DNA from: Bubalus kerabau | Lineage: Eukaryota; Chordata; Mammalia; Artiodactyla; Bovidae | Assembly: GCF_029407905.1 (NCBI RefSeq) | Contig: NW_026577901.1 | Location: 2,356,001 to 2,420,000 of the forward strand | DNA: 64,000 nt | Reading direction: 5' to 3' | The notes under the pieces: model-generated | What the model saw: the letters and a program-made list of their open reading frames with translations, nothing else | Database searches by the model: none | What the model was told of the DNA's origin: nothing | Shown: piece after piece, positions 60,701 to 64,000 of the stretch | Position numbering within the stretch: position 1 is the first letter of the stretch | How the letters are laid out: every line of letters begins with the position of its first letter | Position numbers and translations under genes: made by a program

Positions 60701-63700
60701 AGTTCCCTAAGGTCCCCGGCAGAAGGCGAGGGAAACGAGGGTTTCCCGCCGGCCCCCGAGAAATACCTCGAGAGGCCTTCTTCAACGCGTCTCGAGGCCC
60801 TAGTCCCCTCCCGTGACTCGAGAGCCAGGACGCGCTTCCCCTCGCCACGCGCATGGAGACCTGACTTCCCTGGCGCCGCACGAGAGGCTCCCTGAGATCC
60901 TCGTCGTGCCTCGGGAGAAAACCCCCACGGGCGCCGCAGCTCGAGGAAACCCCTGAGACGCCCCCGTCCTCGCGAGCTGAGGGCCTTCTTTACCTGCATG
61001 GCCTGGAGGCAATCCCGGGTCCTCTCTCCAAACGGAAGAGGTGGCTGGACTCCCTTGAGGCCCCTCAGGGGGCTCCAAGAGACCCGCGTCGCGACTCGAG
61101 AGGAGAGCGGAGTCCTTTGCTTCCCCTCGAGACGAGGCCTGACTCCCCGGGGGAGCCTGGAATGCAACCCCGAGATCCCTGCCTTCCCTGGAGAGGAATA
61201 TTAGGTCCCGGACACACGCCTAGGTGAGGTCTCTTCGGCCCTGCAGTGACTCGAGCGCAACCCCCAGCTTTCCCTCGCAACCCGAGGGGAAGATTGGGCT
61301 TCCCAGGGCCAACCCAAGGGGAAGGCTGAGATCCCCGTCGTAACTCGAGAATACCGCTGCAACTCGAGAAAAACCACGTGGTTCCCACCGCTTGGCAAGA
61401 TGAGGCCCTTGCCCGCGACGGCGTCTCAAGGGAAGTCCCCTGTTCCGCCCTGAAGGGCGAGACGGTCCCTGACAGCCTTCCTGCGACCCCCAAAAGTCCC
61501 CCGACACTCCGGGGTCCCCCGAGGGGAACACCGAGGGTCCCGGCACTGCTTCCTCTGAGCCCCTTCTCCCCTCCTGATCGCGACAGGAGAGGCGATTCCC
61601 CTGCGTGGTCTGGAAGGGGTTCCCGGCCTTCCCGGCGCACCTCAGGATGAGGCCGGTCTCACGAGGAAATTCGAGACGAGCCACGTGGGTGTGGCCACAT
61701 GCCGAACGCCCCCGATTCCCCGGTCCGCTCTTGAGAAGGACCCGAGGCCCGGACCCCTCGTCGAAGGCAACCCTGTGGGTGAAGGCACAACACGAAGGGG
61801 CACTGCCACCTCCGTGCATCGTCTGCAAAGGCCCGCGGGTTCCACACACAGCTCGACGAGGGACCCCCTGAGCAACTCGAGAGGCCAGCGGGGTTCCCTT
61901 CCTCAGACAAGACGAGGCCTGACTCTTCTGTCCCAACTCTGCAGGGACCCTGCGGTCGGAGTCCGAAACGGAGAGGAAGCCTGAGGTTCCTGCCTCCCCT
62001 TGAGGTGAGGCCCTCTTCCATTGCGCCAGACGCAGCAGAGTCCCGAGGGGCCCCGCCACCTCCACAGGATCCCTCGCCTCTCAGAGGCACCCTGGGAAGT
62101 TCCCTAAGGTCCCCGGCAGAAGGCGAGGGACACGAGGGTTTCCCGCCGCCCCCCGAGAAAGACCTCGAGAGTCCTTCTTCAACGCGTCTCGAGGCCCTAG
62201 TCCACTCCCGTGACTCGAGAGCCAGGACGCACTCCCCCTCGCCACGCGCATGGAGACCTGACTTCCCTGGCGCCGCACGAGAGGCTCCCTGAGATCCTCG
62301 TCGTGCCTCGGGAGAAAACCCCCACGGGCGCCGCAGCTCGAGGAAACCCCTGAGACGCCCCCGTCCTCGCGAGCTGAGGGCCCTCTTTTCCTGCATGGCC
62401 TGGAGAGCAATCCCGTGTCCTCTCTCCAAACGGAAGAGGAGGCTGGACTCCCTTGAGGCCGCTCAGGGGGCTCCAAGAGACCCGCGTCGCGACTCGAGAG
62501 GAGAGCGGAGTCCTTGGCTTCCCCTCGAGACGAGGCCTGACTCCCCGGGGGAGCCTGGAATGCAACCCCGAGATCCCTGCCTTCCCTGGAGAGGAATATT
62601 AGGTCCCAGACACACGCCTAGGTGAGGTCTCTTCGGCCCTGCAGTGACTCGAGCGCAACCCCCAGCTTTCCCTCGCAACCCGAGGGGAAGATTGGGCTTC
62701 CTTGGGCCAACCCAACGGGAAGGCTGAGATCCCCGTCGTAACTCGAGAATGCTGCCGCAACTCGAGAAAAACCACGTGGTTCCCACTTCTTGTCAAGATG
62801 AGGCCCTTGCCCGCGACGGCGTCTCAATGGAAGTCCCCTGTTCCACCCTGAAGGGCGAAACGGTCCCTGACAGCCTTCCTGCGACCCTCAAAAGTCCCCC
62901 GACACGCCAAGGTCCCCCGAGGGGAACACCGAGGGTCCCGGCACCGCTTCCTCTGAGCCCCTTCTCCCCTCCTGATCGCGACAGGAGAGGCGATTCCCCT
63001 GCGTGGTCTGGAAGGGGTTCCCGGCCTTCCCGGCGCACCTCAGGATGAGGCCGGTCTCACGAGGAAATTCGAGAGGAGCCACGTGGGTGGGGCCACATGC
63101 CGAACGCCCCCGATTCCCCGGTCCGCTCTTGAGAAGGACCCGAGGCCCGGACCCCTCTTCGAAGGCAACCCTGTGGGTGAAGGCACAACACGAAGGTGCA
63201 CTGCCACCCCCGTGCATCGTCCGCAAAGACCCGCGGGTTCCACACACAGCTCGACGAGGGACCCCCTGAGCAACTCGAGAGGTCAGCGGGGTTCCCTTCC
63301 TCAGACAAGACGAGGCCTGACTCTCCTGTCCCAACTCTGCAGGGACCCTGTGGTCGGAGTCCGAAACGGAGAGGAAGCCTGAGGTTCCTGCCTCCCCTCG
63401 AGGTGAGGCCCTCTTCCGTTGCGCCAGACCCAGCGGAGTCCCGAGGGGCCCCGCCACCTCCACAGGATCCCTCGCCTCTCAGAGGCACCCTGGCAAGTTC
63501 CCTAAGGTCCCCGGCAGAAGGCGAGGGAAACGAGTGTTTCCCGCCGCCCCCCGAGAAAGACCTCGAGAGTCCTTGTTCAACGCGTCTCGAGGCCCTAGTC
63601 CCCTCCCGTGACTCGAGAGCCAGGACGCGCTCCGCCTCGCCACGTGCATGGAGACCTGACTTCCCTGGCGACGCACGAGAGGCTCCCTGAGATCCTCGTC

Positions 63701-64000
63701 GTGCCTCGGGAGAAAACCCCCACGGGCGCCGCAGCTCGAGGAAACCCCTGATACGCCCCCGTCCTCGCGAGCTGAGGGCCCTCTTTTCCTGCATGGCCTG
63801 GAGAGCAATCCCGGGTCCTCTCTCCAAACGGAAGAGGAGGCTGGACTCCCTTGAGGCCGCTCAGGGGGCTCCAAGAGACCCGCGTCGCGACTCGAGAGGA
63901 GAGCGGAGTCCTTGGCTTCCCCTCGAGACGAGGCCTGACTCCCCGGGGGAGCCTGGAATGCAACCCCGAGATCCCTGCCTTCCCTGGAGAGGAATATTAG
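57731..64000 (+). repeat. Satellite I array, subfamily B block (over 4 monomers, to window end)
   Basis: After a short mixed stretch (57731-57950) the array is pure type B, with landmarks at 58432, 59837, 61241 and 62639. Monomers are nearly identical to each other and to the B blocks at 8.5-12 kb and 39.4-42.5 kb. The last two share a private 7-bp deletion. The window ends inside a monomer, so the block continues beyond it. Confidence 0.9.

Noticed and set aside
1..64000. Direct repeats as a CRISPR array or bacterial operon
   Set aside because: Repeat unit is 1.4 kb with no spacers, no Shine-Dalgarno-type gene starts and bovid retroposons are present, so this is animal satellite DNA.
1..64000. 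CENP-B box in satellite I
   Set aside because: I looked at TTCG- and CCCG-containing places on both strands (for example CTTCGAAGGCAACCC) and none satisfied the full NTTCGNNNNANNCGGGN pattern. This was by eye only; a motif scan would settle it.

Overview
This window is non-coding mammalian heterochromatin, most likely centromeric or pericentromeric DNA from a bovid of the cattle lineage (tribe Bovini). About 51 of the 64 kb is a head-to-tail tandem array of a GC- and CpG-rich satellite with a monomer of about 1.40 kb. Monomer length, CTCGAG-rich composition and an EcoRI site (GAATTC) in most monomers of one variant fit the bovine satellite I group (the 1.715 g/cm3 satellite, 1402 bp, and its 1.711 relatives). 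Bovid-only retroposons (BovB LINE 3' end, BOV-A2 SINE) inside the window independently point to a ruminant. I see no credible protein-coding gene, tRNA or rRNA. The open frames are by-products of a GC-rich tandem repeat and recur once per monomer.

Layout: satellite I runs from 1 to about 24869, all in one orientation. It is interrupted by a 13.2-kb non-satellite-I island (24870-38036) and resumes in the same orientation from 38037 to the end. A landmark at or near CTGCAGTGACTCGAG gives the monomer phase: about 51, 1449, 2870, 4273, 5684, 7087, 8489, 9894, 11299, 12700, 14120, 15538, 16959, 18377, 19780, 21181, 22585, 23990, then 38216, 39620, 41025, 42429, 43840, 45233, 46638, 48042, 49563, 50960, 52364, 52795, 54193, 55613, 57030, 58432, 59837, 61241 and 62639. 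Three subfamilies can be read by eye. A is the diverged type, B is GC-richer and strongly homogenised, and C is intermediate. They form blocks in the order A-B-A-C-[island]-A-B-C-A-C-A-B. Two larger duplications are superimposed: about 1.8 kb (800-2620 and 12050-13870) and about 3.6 kb (15500-19080 and 54155-57730).

The island is composite. From left to right it holds: a roughly 0.9-kb GC-rich segment (24870-25770); 3.5 kb of interspersed-repeat-type DNA with a BovB 3' end, a BOV-A2 SINE with target-site duplications and a probable decayed L1 piece; a second, direct copy of the 0.9-kb segment (29324-30226); and a second, unrelated satellite array (30227-38036) built from long (about 696 bp) and short (about 532 bp) versions of one monomer in the order L-S-L-S-S-L-S-L-S-L. 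A 1301-bp solo endogenous-retrovirus LTR with a perfect 6-bp target duplication sits inside that array.

Nothing here works as a gene set. The biology lies in array evolution: subfamily turnover, unequal exchange, segmental duplication, microhomology deletions and retroelement insertion. Satellite identities come from monomer length and recalled family features, not a database search.
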